A stretch of 64,000 bases of DNA from Mactra quadrangularis (GCA_025267735.1 CM046294.1:42035570-42099569), one strand, 5' to 3'; positions 1-12,058 are shown, counted from the stretch's first letter. Program-made: numbers and translations. Notes: generated by a model not told the origin, from the letters alone.

Positions 1-292
1 CAGTTGGTAGCACGCAGGTCTACTGATCGAGGAGTCGTGAGTTTGATTCCCGGGCGGGGCACAGTTTTGTGGAACTTGGTCATGAAATTATTTCTACACC
101 CATTTTCCCTCCTACCAATGTTTCTTAATTATGTAAGTCACAGTTGCCAGTCACTGACGAAAGTATGTGCGTAGTAGTTGGTTAACAGCTAAATCCAGAG
201 ATTTTTCTGGAAGAGTAAGTAGGTTGGCTGGCCTCCGTTATATGACCTTTACAATCTGTTACTACGGCGTTAAACACAACAAAACGAACAAA
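1..292 (+). mobile_element. tRNA-Lys-like SINE, head truncated by window start
   Basis: The first bases correspond to about position 16 of the 75 nt tRNA-like head, so only the edge of the window truncates it. A B-box-like stretch (gtttgattccc) is followed by the usual body (gacgaaagtatg, gttggttaacagctaaatcc) and the tail ggcgttaaacacaacaaaac. This is the same insertion as the SINE at 35,182-35,488 and, inverted, 55,885-56,188, because the flanking duplicon sequence after the tail is the same in all three. Confidence 0.9.
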
Positions 293-2622
293 TCTTCATT
301 ATTCATTGATTTACGCTTTTGACAATAATAGACAGGTTCTATTTAGTTCTAGACTAGTACATCCTTTGTATGATAACATGGTGCAAAATTCATCACTCAT
401 GCACTATCGTATCCACACACACTGTCGTCAATAACATGTCTACATTGAAACTTGACCATTGGACACGCAATGGAAACATTAAATGTTTACCGTCGGTATA
501 TTAGTGTTGATTACCTTGCAGACATACTATTACTCTTTTGACATTTTATAGAGTGGTGTTATCAATCTACTGGATGGTCATAAATATAGACATCTTTACT
601 ATTGGCTATTTAAGGATTGGTCAATAGGAAGAGTTCATATCCTTTCTTGCCAAGACGTTCCAAAATAGTTATTATCACCAATTCCGATTCTTAACGTGAC
701 ATGGCTAGACTTGCAATTATGTTCATTTGAGTTCTCAAATAATAGGAGTTGATGATATCCTTGTATTATAATTAACTAAAATGCCAGTTTTGTCTAAATT
801 GAAATTGTTCATACTGTTTTCAGCAGACATAGTTATGCTACCTATACGATAACTAAATAAGATATTTAAATGTCATTATCTTCGACAAGGTCACGCAATA
901 TGCTTTCAAATTCTCTTTACAAATAAACGACATCTTTTAGCTCACGAATATTTATTTGTTCCATGGAAAATATAACATTGTATTACTTTACGGATATTTT
1001 TGCGTCTGTATTTTTGTTTGAATTGTCCGCTGAGATTTGAAACGTTTAACGAAGAAAGTGCATGGAAAAAAATCTTTTTAGGATAACCACATAAACCAAC
1101 GAAAACAGAAGTAAATACCAAAATCAACATTAGTTAGTTTATTAACGTAAACGTCATTTTTAGATAAATAAGCTTTAATTATAGTACAATATGCTTGCGG
1201 TAGGCATGCTTAATTTTTCTCAAAATGTCATGTCATCAAGATGTTTTGAGGGCACTGATAGATGAGTCACTGAGGACCAAAATATTAATTCCTTCATCTT
1301 TATTAACTTAGATTAACTTGAAACCTAAAGGCAAATGTGTTGTAGAATTTAAACTTGAAAACATGTATTTAAATAGTTGTGACTTGCCAGACGTATTATA
1401 TCATAAACAAAATGGTTATTTAACTTGATGTTGGTTATAAATATTCAAAATTGTTAACCGCTCGTTTTCTGGAAAAAATAATTATTTACATATTGTAAAA
1501 TAATCCTTGGAGAGTTTTTGCCATTTTCTTTACCTTCTTTGTCATGTGAAACAAGACGGATTGTAGGTCTCTGTGATATCATTTTACATAATGTATATCT
1601 ATTTCCTGATAAATTTTTAGAGTTACATTCAAATAACTTGATAACGAATGAATCACTTCATAATAACTATTTCTCACGCAATGCGTATCCCAATTGCTAC
1701 TTCTGAATATAGAATTCCGTTTTTATACCATAAGATAATTATACCAAAAAATGAAAAATGAAATCCTTTCATATACAACTGTGCATATTATCGTTTACAA
1801 TTATTAGTAAAGGTAATATCTAACTGTACGAGATATATGGTTATTTTAACATTCACTGTGTAAGATTTTTATTAAAGAAAAGAATTGTTATGACGAGTTC
1901 AAACTTTATCATCTCCTTTCCAAAGAAAGGTGTTCACTGACTCTTTAAAGACATTTCTATAAATCCAACCAAATCCAATCAATGCCGCCAATGCATTATT
2001 GTTATGATATCAATGAGCAAGTTCATGTTTTTACTAGTTAAAATCGTTTCTTTAATGTATCAATGGCTTTTAATTGGCAATTGGACCATTCTTTTTTTCC
2101 AAACAAACATTCCCTTGTTTCTTGTATTTTGAAAACAAAATGTAAAAGTACACTTACTATAGCATGTTGATGGACGAGGATATATTTGTTGTCTTTATTT
2201 AGAGCTTGACGATATATAAGTATTTGCTTAAAAGTATTAATTAGAATTCATAAAAGATTTTATTATTTCAAATTTTCCCTGTAAGGTTTCTGCACGCATT
2301 ATGAATATGCGTCTATTATCAGGAGAATTGAGTTTGAATACCGTTTATATCAGATTTAGGACCAAGGATACGCATTGTCCTGATTTTGCGTAATACTGTG
2401 TTTCCAAGTGAGCTATTTAGATAATCATCAACCCATAATCTTCACAGACCTAGTTCATATTACCTTATCGGACATCTTTTAGGCAATACATTCTATAGGT
2501 TAATGTAACCAATCGCTGCCATTAAGATTCAATGCGTTGATATCTGAAATAATTCTTCTTCTGTATTTAGTAATGCTTCATCCAAATAAAAACAAGAAAT
2601 AATACAAACTGCTCTATTCATA
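293..2622. other. Non-coding duplicon sequence, no gene seen
   Basis: AT-rich sequence matching 35,489-37,866 in B; positions 293-1,058 also match block C inverted (55,121-55,884). Short ORFs at 942-1,130 (minus) and 1,518-1,706 (plus) are not kept as clean reading frames in the partner copies, so they are treated as chance. Confidence 0.6.
550..705 (+). repeat. Internal inverted repeat, left copy
   Basis: The reverse complement of this stretch resembles 10,525-10,672 at the other end of block A. Shared landmarks are attggtgataataac, a ggaaggatatgaa-like string and gtagattgataacacc (cagattgattacacc in the other copy). Similarity is visibly lower than between duplicons, so this inverted pair is older than the A/B duplication. 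Confidence 0.5.
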
Positions 2623-2889
2623 TAGCTCGTTTAGGATAACTTGAGACAAAATACAACGGTACCATTTTTATACACAGGTGGATTTAAGTTCAGTACACGT
2701 AATTATCGACTGTTATCAGCGTGTTTTTAATGTATTAAATTTAGTACGAGAACACACGTTCCGCGCATTAAGACATGCTTAATACTTTCATTACACAAAA
2801 TCAGCTGACCTCCCTGTTTTATGTAATACCTGAGTCCCAAATATGTAAACAGACTGAGTCGATTGTCTCAAGTTATCCTAAACGAGCTA
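2623..2889. mobile_element. Tc1/mariner-type MITE, 267 bp, TA target duplication
   Basis: Terminal inverted repeats of about 27 bp are perfect: 2,623-2,649 starts tagctcgtttaggataactt and 2,863-2,889 is its reverse complement. TA dinucleotides at 2,621-2,622 and 2,890-2,891 form the target duplication. The paired position in B (near 37,860) reads cattcatacacg, exactly the empty site with one TA. There is no ORF, so it is non-autonomous. TA target and short TIRs are known for the Tc1/mariner superfamily; the family assignment is inference. Confidence 0.85.
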
Positions 2890-3631
2890 TACACGTATAT
2901 TCTCCAGATAATTTCTTTAAAGTAGTGGACAAAAAGAATACGAGATAATTATGAAATGTATTAAATTTAATCAGTAATTATTGCCGCTACTTAAGCATGC
3001 ATCATGTAAGTGTCAAAGCGATTAACCATATGAATTAATACGTGCATTTGCAATTAATTTAAGAAATTGTAAAATTTAAATGGCATTGCTTGCTATTTGT
3101 CATAAAGTTGCCACTTTTGATAAGGTTGCCCAAATTGGTTACGAACTTGAACAAGAAAAAACTGCGCTGATAGTGATAGCCGATGTGCGAATCAGGTCCT
3201 ACCGTAGATGTAAGCCCCTTTAATTAGATAATAAGGTCAATAGCTACTGACGGCCATTTCCATCTTAATGTAAAAAGAAAAGCAAAAAACTGTGTTCTCT
3301 GTATTTTGAACATCCAGTCAAACTAGTACTTTACGGAACGCTTATGGTAATTGGAATGAGAAGAAATGTTTCATTGAATTTGAGTCTACTAAAGAGCTAG
3401 GTCACGTTATAAGCACTGATGTACGTAAATTATATAAAAAAAGTTAATTTATGTTTCCTGGATACCAAGTTTTGAACTATTTCTTACAAGAGGTCAATAA
3501 AAATGTACGAAAGAAGTCATATAAGCTCTTTGAATTTAAACAAATCACGTTATGCTTAATCAAATCCATAGGATATGTAAAGCCGTACAAAAAAGATAAG
3601 ATATTGAGATTACAGTCGTATACAATCTCCA
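2890..3631. other. Non-coding duplicon sequence
   Basis: Matches B from about 37,868 to 38,490, with a deletion in B that removes much of 3,445-3,555. The overlapping ORFs at 3,451-3,702 and 3,477-3,692 are opposite-strand shadows of each other and are not preserved in B. No gene seen. Confidence 0.5.
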
Positions 3632-3830
3632 TAAACAGATATCTTGTAGAGCATTGTCGTACAGGATCTCTAAGGTTTGCATGGAGGGTCACGTCGAGAT
3701 GACCTTTATGTCAAACAATCAATGCGTAGCTTAAATCTAGACGAAATACTATTAATATCATTATGATTTCGTAATTTCTATTCTTCTATCTTCTATGCGA
3801 TCTAATTTGACAGCGGTATTATTTACAGTC
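3632..3830. repeat. Dispersed ~200 bp segment, copy 1
   Basis: Similar to 42,405-42,600 (shared gtagagc.ttgtcgtacag, ggagggtcac.tcgagatgac, caatcaatgcgtagct, gatttcgtaat). The two copies are at non-corresponding places in A and B: here it adjoins a LINE remnant, in B it sits where A carries a SINE. No ORF or terminal repeats were seen, so its nature is unknown. Confidence 0.65.
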
Positions 3831-4040
3831 TGCGATTGGACGGCTCATTTCAAATTGCGTGACGTAGACAATGTAAACAAGTTACTAAACAGCGATTTCG
3901 TTAGACTCTCGTTAGAATACAGCAAAATCTAAATGAGCGAGTAGGCGAGTGGAAAAGTTTAGATCGGGTTTTAATCAGATTGAGCCGTTTACAACGTACT
4001 TCGAAACGGCAAAAATAATTTAAAAGAATAGGATTTTTGA
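3831..4040. other. Unassigned A-only sequence
   Basis: Lies between the dispersed segment and the LINE coding remnant and has no counterpart at the matching place in B. It may be 5' LINE sequence or separate; nothing diagnostic was seen. Confidence 0.4.
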
Positions 4041-4755
4041 AACAACATCTCAAATTTATGTGCACTCTTACAGTACAAGATTAAGTACCATGGCGGATAT
4101 TGTATCCCCAGAGTGAAAAATTCAGGAACTAAATCTTTCTGTTACATTGGCTCCAAGCTGTGGAATATCTTGCCTGCAGATATTTCTAATTTAATAGTAA
4201 TTAGTATTTTCTAATTTTATTTATAGTATAAACCTTTTAAAGATTCTTTAAAAAAAACTTTTTGCTTCCAAAAGTAGTCTAAATGTTTCTGTGAAATTCA
4301 TTAGATATTTTATATAATTTCACATCAACTTTTTATCATTTCTACATAAGTATTTTTTATTTTTGTCCTTGTTAGGTATTGGTCTGTCAATTTTTATGAC
4401 CTCTTTGTTTGTACATTTGTGATTAACTTCACTATGTTACATGCAAACCTATTTTAAATACTTTTAACGTTCTGTGAAATGATATCTTAGGATTACTGTG
4501 AACATGATTTTATTGTAAACATTAATTTTGCCTCTCCGTGTCATACTACCACATGAGGGTCCACAATGGAAACAAGAGTTCACTCTTTTTTGTGCTAACC
4601 CTGGTGCTGGTATTTTATGACATAGTTTTAACATAGATATGTATGTATATGTAACTTTTAATATTTATTTATTAATTACTATAGTATAATATTATATTGT
4701 TAAATTGCATATGTCATGTTGCCAATACCTAAATAAATCTAAATCTAAATCTCTC
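4041..4755 (+). mobile_element. 5'-truncated non-LTR retrotransposon (LINE) 3' end
   Basis: A reading frame at 4,041-4,205 encodes the end of a reverse-transcriptase-type ORF2: it contains IPRVKNSGTKSF, then YIGSKLWNILPADI, then a stop. The pattern PR.K...GKKSF.Y.G..LWN.LP..I is typical of the C terminus of CR1/Jockey-like ORF2 proteins. A ~500 bp 3' UTR follows (catgagggtccacaatgg, cactctttttgtgctaaccc) and the element ends ctaaataaatctaaatctaaatct. Block B lacks it at the matching position, so it either inserted in A or was lost from B. No full reverse transcriptase is present. Confidence 0.75.
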
Positions 4756-7700
4756 TCTTCACGCATCATGATGCAATGGAATTAACATGATCATTCATGA
4801 TGAAGATGAAGAAACTGGAAATGTAAATGCAATAATTGTATTTTTTGTAGACATCACAGAATATACGCCCTTTTAAAAAGACATATGACTTGATGTTATC
4901 TACGAAATAAATCCATGTACAACGACTAATTCTCATCTGTACAAAGATGTTTGTCTGGTTAGTACCAAATTCAAATATTTTTATTCTAACAATTCAAGAC
5001 AAAACAATATCTTTCAAGACAGTTTTATTATAAGGAAGTTCAATTTTATAAAAGAAATTGTTTTTTTTACGATGACACTAACAATCTAACAATTTAACTG
5101 TCATATTTTCTGAGAAAAGTTTAATGAAATAATGACATATTTAAAATAACTGTCATGTTCTTTTTGTATTAGAACAGAGCAGTCTGAAACATAAATCATA
5201 AAGTAATTCCATGATGTTTACATTGTTCGTTCTTGAACAACTTGAGCGTTCAATAGACACTTAAAAAAGTCTCAACTCTGCTGTAAATAATTTTATGAAA
5301 TGAAAATACTTTAAAATAACAATAAGTAAGATTTTTCTAGCAGTGACAAGAGAGAATGTTTAAAGCAAGTAAAACCAACGCAAACAACATTTTTTTTTCT
5401 ATTTCTTCAATATGAAGTAAGGACATGTTCTTCAATATCAATGTTACAGTGCAATCTCTTTCAAGCAACATCCACTTGAAAGGACTAAAATGTGTTGCAA
5501 TCAGAGATTGTTCTAGGCATAGGTTGAACTCAATCAAAATAACACCGAATGGAATTATCAAAAACTGTTGTTGTGGAAAGGGTTTGTTCTTTAAAGTACC
5601 GCTCTGGAAAGATTATACTTCATTACTTTCGTCATATTCAACGCAATCGTTCATATATACATGTTTAGGTAATGTTTATCAAAATTATCAAAAACGATTT
5701 TTTCTGCTTATGTAGTTAAATTGGTTGGGGTCATAATATGGTTATGTCCTGGAACTTACAGTGCGACGATTTAACGCAGCGATGACTTAATAATTACAGC
5801 ATAAAGTATCATAATTAACATACTGGTAACAATTACTGCAGTTCTAATGAATCAAATGCTTTTTTTATGAAACCAGACTTCTTTAATAACTATCATCTAT
5901 GTGTTAATGACAGAAAAGAAAAACAATTATTGATATCTGTCTACAGTAGGCGTTGATACATACTTATTTAGCAAAGAATGAAAGAACAATGATAGGATTC
6001 ATTATGAGAATAATATAATAACTCAATTTTGTAACTCATGTCAGCAGCATTTATCAGGCATTGATGGATTAGTTCAATTATGCATGTGTTACATTAGTTA
6101 TATTGGTTGTAATTTAAATGACATCCGACTATTTAGTCCTGTTCAATGTTATTAATATTATCTTGGTTGTATTCATTCGTTTATAGAGCAAAAGTCTGAC
6201 AAAGGACAAGATACCAATGAAAGAGTTCGTTATTATTTTTTAAATATATGTAAATAACACGACAAACCTTAAGACAATGCAACAACTGTGGTTATCATTG
6301 AATAAAATAAAATGGAATGAATTTAAGACAATACTTTATATTGGTTCGGCTTAAAAGATGGACCTTTTTTAGATATTATATAGATACCTTTTCGTTTAAA
6401 TTTAATTGATCAATTCACTGCGGATATAAAATAATTACTTTTACAAGAACATATTTAATTGAATGTACGTAGATTGGTGCATTTGTTTTATTTCAATAAT
6501 AGATACTGTAATTGATACACACAAATGGGATTTACAGAAATACAAGTATAAGCAAATTAAGAAAGAACAAATTTATATATAAAGCATATTTAATGTTGAA
6601 AGTTTACTATTGAAACAGAATTTACAAAACTAAAACGTTTTATATGTATGTATTCCCATTGGCTTTCTTATATAGTCATTTTAATCCAACAATCAAATTT
6701 AAAATCAGAATTTGGGTTTTGATATTACATAGAAAGCATTTCAAAATTGCCATTAAAGAAACAATTTACATCATCTAGTACATGCATTGTGAAATGTTTA
6801 CAAAGAGTAATGAGTTTTACTTTTTGTATATTCAATTACTAAAATACAAAATATGGATCTAAGAAACAGTACCTGAGATCAAAAGAGTTTTCAAAGAAAT
6901 TTAAATGCCAGTTTTGCTTGCAAGTATAGACACACTGGCACTACTTAAAATGCACAGAGCTCTGATGTTTAAGTGATTTAAAATGCAAAACTTATACGGT
7001 AAAACACGTTACATTACTTGCTGAAACTGTTAGTGTTTTAAGACAGTGTAAGTGGTTTGATAAAAAAACATGTAACTACCATAGAAGTTTTCTTCCTCTT
7101 CGATATTGACATTAGTGTTATAAAACGTTTAAGATATCACGCTGCATTTGAACATTTCTTCTGTCATAATGCCACGATCAGTCGTCGTGTTCATGGTCCC
7201 TGAATAGGCCATGAACTTTGAAACAAAGATTTTTGTATAAAATACACAAGTGTAGACAAGGGTGACAAAACTCGTATAAAGACTATTTTCATACTAAATT
7301 TATTTACCAGAATCTCACCACATTATACAGGCAAATTATAGCTTAAAGAAGTTTATCGTATGAAACTCAGAACAAAAATATGTCTAGCAATGCATGTACT
7401 GTCATGAACTAGACAGACTAGTTTCTTTATTATATAATACATGATTTGTTCCGTGAAATGAGGTTTTTTATAGAGTTTGAGTCACTTTCCCAAACCCTTT
7501 TCTATCAATTTTAGAACATAATATTACCACAGCGTGATTGAAAAGTCATTGTCAACATCTCGACACTTAAATGTAACTATTAAAAGACTCAAGTCAGAAA
7601 AAATTCAGTACAAGTGCATCGAGTTTGTCGGAACACTTTGAGAAAAGATAACAACATATAATTAAGTTGTCAAAGTGAATAAATACAACGGACATGTAAC

Positions 7701-8047
7701 TCGAATAAGAAGTAGGGCAATTATAATGGCTTGAAAAATTAATGGATTATTTCCTCTGGTGAATGCACAGAAAAGCGGTTGATTCTGGTTTGGTAAATTA
7801 TTGCAATGCGTTTTTTAAAATAAATTTATTATTTCTGCCTTTATTTTAATGTCAAGCAAATTTGATAAAGTATTTCCCTTATCAATGTTTTGCATGAAAG
7901 GCACGATAAAACGTGTACCGCAGAAACAGTAAAAATATCTGACTGAAAAACATTGTTTTGATGTAAACAAAGTAATAGATTTTGAAGTTAAATTGCTTGC
8001 CTTTGAATTGTATTTAAACTGAAGCGGCAGTATTTATGTTTGTTTGT
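4756..8047. other. Non-coding duplicon sequence
   Basis: Matches B between 38,645 and 42,330. ORFs at 5,337-5,561 (minus) and 5,425-5,715 (plus) overlap on opposite strands and are disrupted in B, so they are not called genes. Positions 5,596-5,950 correspond to a unit that is tandemly duplicated in B. Positions 7,590-7,825 are missing from B. Confidence 0.55.
5968..6221. other. 254 bp tract identical to 40,442-40,695
   Basis: Base-by-base comparison shows no difference over 254 positions, bounded by mismatches at 5,967 (t against g) and 6,222 (a against c). The surroundings are only about 90% identical. No ORF, tRNA-like fold or long hairpin was recognised inside. Purifying selection or recent gene conversion could explain it. 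Confidence 0.85.
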
Positions 8048-8382
8048 AAATATTATACAAAGCCGCCCGGCTAGCTCAGTTAGTAGCACGCAAGTCTACT
8101 GATCGAGGGACCGTGGGTTCGATTCCCGGGCGGGGCATTTTTTCGTGGAGCATGGTCATAAATTTATTTCCTACGGCCATTCTCCCTCCTACCAATGATT
8201 TTTAATTATGTAGGACAGTTGTCAGCCACTGACGAAAGCATGCGTTTAGTAGTTGGTTAATAGCTAAATCCAGATATTTAGCCTTTCCAGGAGGGGTGAG
8301 TAGGTTGACTGACCGTTATATGATCTATACAATGTGCTGCTACGGCGTTAAACCCAAAAAACAAGCAAACAAATATTATACA
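8048..8382 (+). mobile_element. Full-length tRNA-Lys-like SINE with 12 bp target duplication
   Basis: The body spans 8,060-8,370 and is flanked by perfect copies of aaatattataca at 8,048-8,059 and 8,371-8,382. The 75 nt head (8,062-8,136) has an A box (tagctcagttagtagc) and a B box (ggttcgattcc) and resembles tRNA-Lys in its gcccggctagctcag start and gggtcgtgggttcga arm. The tail is acggcgttaaaccc then an A-rich end. Absent from the matching site in B, so it inserted after the duplication or was lost there. Confidence 0.93.
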
Positions 8383-10345
8383 GACGTGATATAACTAATT
8401 TGCAGTCTATAGACTTCATTTTAATTTTGCAGACACAGGTACTTATATTCGGTAGTTGCGGGCACCTTATGTCTAATGGAAATGACACTGAATTGAGTCT
8501 CAATAAAGTGAAACATAAATGAAAGCAGAAGACGTGCTATATGTTTTGGTTTAAGTTAGAACCGTGTTACGATTGTCGAATTCAACTGTCTGTGTCTTCT
8601 AGACAATAAGAAAGTGTGACAAGGCAAATATTATAATTTGATTGTTTTAAATCATATAAAATCTCAAATGCGCGTTGATATTACTACAATCATTAACAAA
8701 GAACCATTTGACAAGGCAAACATGATAATGTTTTGGTTGATTGTTTTAAATCATATCATGTAACAACGCAAATGTGCATTGATATTATCACAATCAAAAC
8801 CAAAGAATTATTGACTATAATTGGACTCCTAAGTTTATATTTCAAAATTTCTACAAGTATGGTACTCGATCTTGTATAATTGGTTTACTTTGTTTTGACG
8901 TCTATGTAAACTGATTTCCTCAACTCCAAAACACTTCCCGTAATTTGTTTGGTTTACGTTTTGTAAATGCCAATACCTTTTTAATATCTCCTAATATCTG
9001 CCTTAATCAATTTAGAGAAGTGTATACTAACATGCAATATTCTCTATTTCGCAAATTGCTTTAAGTTATTTTGTCAGCTGCAAATGGACTTTTAGCCAAA
9101 GTATATTTATACATGATCATGAAGATATCGGATATAATATAATTAGCCAACTTTTTCAACTCTGATTTGTATAACATTTACGCAAAAGTGCAATTTAGTT
9201 TTGGCTTATTGCATTTATTATCGTTTTGCCTTGCATTCGGTCTGCCTTTGTATTACAGTTGCTGTAAAATCTGGTGCAAAACTAATAAACAGAACACCTA
9301 TACTGCATTGGGACTAAAAGCTGCGGTACGTTGATAAAAGGAAAATATATTCAATTATTCTACATTCTCGTAGAAAAGTTTCATTCTAGCTATTCCCGAT
9401 GTTATAAAACGTCAATCTTTGAACCGCTGAGACATAAATAGCGTATTTTAATATCATGAAAAGACTAAATGGAGCGTAAATCTATCGCATCACTAAAAAT
9501 GTGAGTTTCGCCGGTAGCATTGTTGTAACCTCTTTACAAAACTTTCTTAGAATTTTCAGTGAAACTTTTTAGGTCATGAATATCACAATTACACTTACGT
9601 TTTGCTTAGACGATCGCATTTGTTATTGTTGATAATTGTAAATCTTAAATGTTAAAATTGAGGAAGAATCTTCTTATCAAGACCACTCCACTATTAAGAC
9701 CATCGATTCTTTGCCCAACTAGTGATACTTTATAGGATTTGTTTCATTTTTGACATACTCAAATATGTTTGACAATACTAAATCTATACTATGGTAACAC
9801 ACCTCTTATATAAATGCAACAAACTAACTTGTGAATCATCTATATCATAGCTGTCATGCTTAGCATGTTCATTACATTTGTTTTCTAGAATAATTATTAG
9901 CCCATCACATTCCATGTTATTTCCATATATTTGTAAAATCCATTTCATGCCTTGGTTAAAGACAGCATTAATGCAATCTGATTATAAATTCTAATTTAAA
10001 TGTATACGTTTTGCATTGTAATTTAGTCTTGTCAAATGGAATATTAATTAAATCTAGGAGTACTGTCTGACAAATTAAAATCTCATTACATCATCACTCA
10101 GTACAAATTAGAGTTTAATCTGATAATTTAATTTGTAACACACATGATTGTTTTACGGCGCAACTGAATGTTCTTGGAAATACTCCAAAATCAAATGTGA
10201 TTACAGTTACATCCATTGTTTAAGATTCAAAGGATGACAAATATTACAATGGAACATCAAAGATGACTTCATATAGTTTACATTCATCATGTCCGATTTT
10301 AAATAAATGTATTTAAATATTGTAATTAATTATAAACAATATCAA
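8383..10345. other. Non-coding duplicon sequence
   Basis: Matches B at 42,625-44,490. Several stretches are nearly invariant, for example ~70 bp near 9,168-9,240. No gene or RNA gene was recognised. Confidence 0.5.
8618..8810. repeat. Two-unit tandem repeat (~90 bp units)
   Basis: Each unit contains gacaaggcaaa, gattgttttaaatcatat and aatg.gc.ttgatatta..acaatc. The same pair is present in B (42,817-43,010), so the tandem predates the A/B duplication. Confidence 0.65.
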
Positions 10346-10353
10346 AGACAGCG

Positions 10354-10460
10354 CTAGATTAGATTAAGTTTAGATTATATTTATTTAGAAATACAAGTTA
10401 CAGCATGGCACGCATAATAAAATACAAGTTACAATAAAAAGCAACATGAATGCATTACCA
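10354..10460 (-). mobile_element. LINE 3' tail remnant, minus strand
   Basis: On the minus strand this reads ...aacttgtatttctaaataaatataatctaaacttaatct, the same tail style as the LINE ending at 4,755 (ctaaataaatctaaatct). Block B keeps more of the same element at 44,504-44,900. Only ~100 bp remain here, with no coding part. Confidence 0.55.
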
Positions 10461-10524
10461 TAAATGAAAGTCGGCTAACATTTTATCTTCTTAGACATAA
10501 ATAAAAAAAATTGTTCGACTAAAT

Positions 10525-10672
10525 GTGGCACTTAGGTATCGACATTGGTGATAATAACCATATTGGACTGTCTGGACATAGAAGGAAATGAATCGTTTGG
10601 AGAAAACATACAATTATAGTCAACAGAGAAAATGTATATATAGTTATTGCTTTGTAGCAGATTGATTACACC
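10525..10672 (-). repeat. Internal inverted repeat, right copy
   Basis: Diverged reverse complement of 550-705. The A/B homology ends inside it at 10,659, which is also where B switches to inverted X sequence at 47,080. Confidence 0.5.
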
Positions 10673-11763
10673 GTCTGCCAGAGATTGTATTTTTAAAAGA
10701 ATTATTGCATTTCTTATGGATGCTCTGTGCTTTTTGACGGTTTCCGTTCTTGATATAATTCAGGCTCTTTTATAAGTCGATCGAGATCAAAATATACTAG
10801 ATAAAATTCAGTTAATGCTACCGTCGAGTGTTTTGGCATGATATCTTTCAATTAATCGTTACTTCGTCCTGTACGGTACTAAACAAGACAAAATTGTTCG
10901 AGAAAGTGATATATTTATTTGTATATAAGAACTAGAACAACAGTTAATGGTATCATTTGGGAGTTCTGCTTTGTTATTAGATTTCGATTTTTGACAGCAA
11001 TCGGAGAATAAATCATTGGTGCTTCGATGATGTTTTGGGTTTTGAACATTAATCGGTTATAAAATCGATTAAAAAGTTTTATGTGGCTTAATCGGACTAA
11101 TGTTTCTATACTGGCCGATATTTTGAAACGGGTGCAAATAGGAACTACAGTTATGTGATAAACCGTAGCGCAAATACAGAGTGCTAAACTGGGGTGCTTT
11201 GTTTTGTAAATTATGTCATAATCTTATAACCTTTTCAAATGCTAGAATATATCTTGTGTATAGATATTACATAGACAAGACGCAATCTGATCTAACATCT
11301 TATTTTAAGAAAGAAACACGACAATTTTCTATTCTAGTTTTGAAAATTAACAAAGAATCCAGCAAATGAAACAACAAAAACAATATGGTATTTTCTTCAT
11401 TGACAGGCATGTACTCTCCTTTCTTTATTTTCTTTATTTAAAAGTCACGAACATCCATTTATGAAGAAGATAACAATACACATCCATGATGAGATAAATT
11501 CCTTTGTCTACAAGACTTAGTGTAATATATGATAGCGGGGTATATATCTTAAAGCATAAGAACAAAGATATTCATGGAGCGTTTTGAAATGAACTTAAAT
11601 AAACGGATTAAATTACAGTGAAGTTCCATTATGGGGATGATAAAAAACGATGGCCTTAACATATGAACCTTTTAAATCTAAATTAGGTATTATATTCTTA
11701 CAAATTAGCAAAACTTGAATGAATTTAAGCACCAAAAGCTATTTACATTTAGTCATAGTGAGA
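10673..11763. other. Unique spacer, no gene seen
   Basis: AT-rich sequence. The ORF at 11,181-11,369 has no recognisable domain. No repeat family was identified. Confidence 0.5.
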
Positions 11764-12058
11764 GCTTCCCGGTTAACAATGTTGTTAGAGTGCCTGGACC
11801 CAAATCTAGGGGTCGACGGTACGATTCCGGGGAGGCCGTGTATCGTTTTAGAAGCTAAGTCATAATTTAGTCAAAGTTTTTTTCAGCCATTCTACCGACC
11901 ACATTTTCATCAGGTAGGCCATTTATTATCCATTGATAATTGTATGTATGTACTTTGTACAAGAATAAAAGCTTGAATCCAGAGCTTTGTGCATATCCAG
12001 GGAGTTCGAGTAAGACGTCTGATCGCCAAGATACGACTTACAATAGTTGTTATGTTGC
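11764..12058 (+). mobile_element. SINE with a different tRNA-like head
   Basis: A tRNA-like head (11,766-11,838) has an A-box-like ttgttagagtgcctgg and a B-box-like ggtacgattcc. It is followed by a body resembling the common SINE: aatccagagcttt, tccaggga, agtaagacgtctgatcgcc and a gttgttatgttgc end. It is diverged, and no target duplication was found. Confidence 0.55.

Larger units (their letters stand above)
1..10659 (+). repeat. Large duplicon, block A (direct partner of block B)
   Basis: Collinear with 35,198-47,080 over its whole length, beginning inside a SINE at the window edge and ending at a shared ttattgctttgtag motif (10,646-10,659). Stretches compared by eye are about 90% identical, for example 401-515 against 35,581-35,697. 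No gene was recognised in it. It differs from B by a MITE (2,623-2,889), a block at 3,632-4,755 holding a LINE 3' end, a 240 bp stretch near 7,590-7,825 and a SINE (8,060-8,370). Its true left end lies outside the window. Confidence 0.85.

Noticed and set aside
5425..5715. 96-codon ORF overlapping an opposite-strand ORF at 5,337-5,561
   Set aside because: The frame is broken in both corresponding units in block B, and no domain is recognisable.
8062..8136. tRNA genes at the SINE heads (tRNA-Lys-like)
   Set aside because: Each is followed by the SINE body and flanked by target duplications, and the anticodon arm is degenerate (caagtctactgatcg). They are pol III promoter-derived SINE heads.
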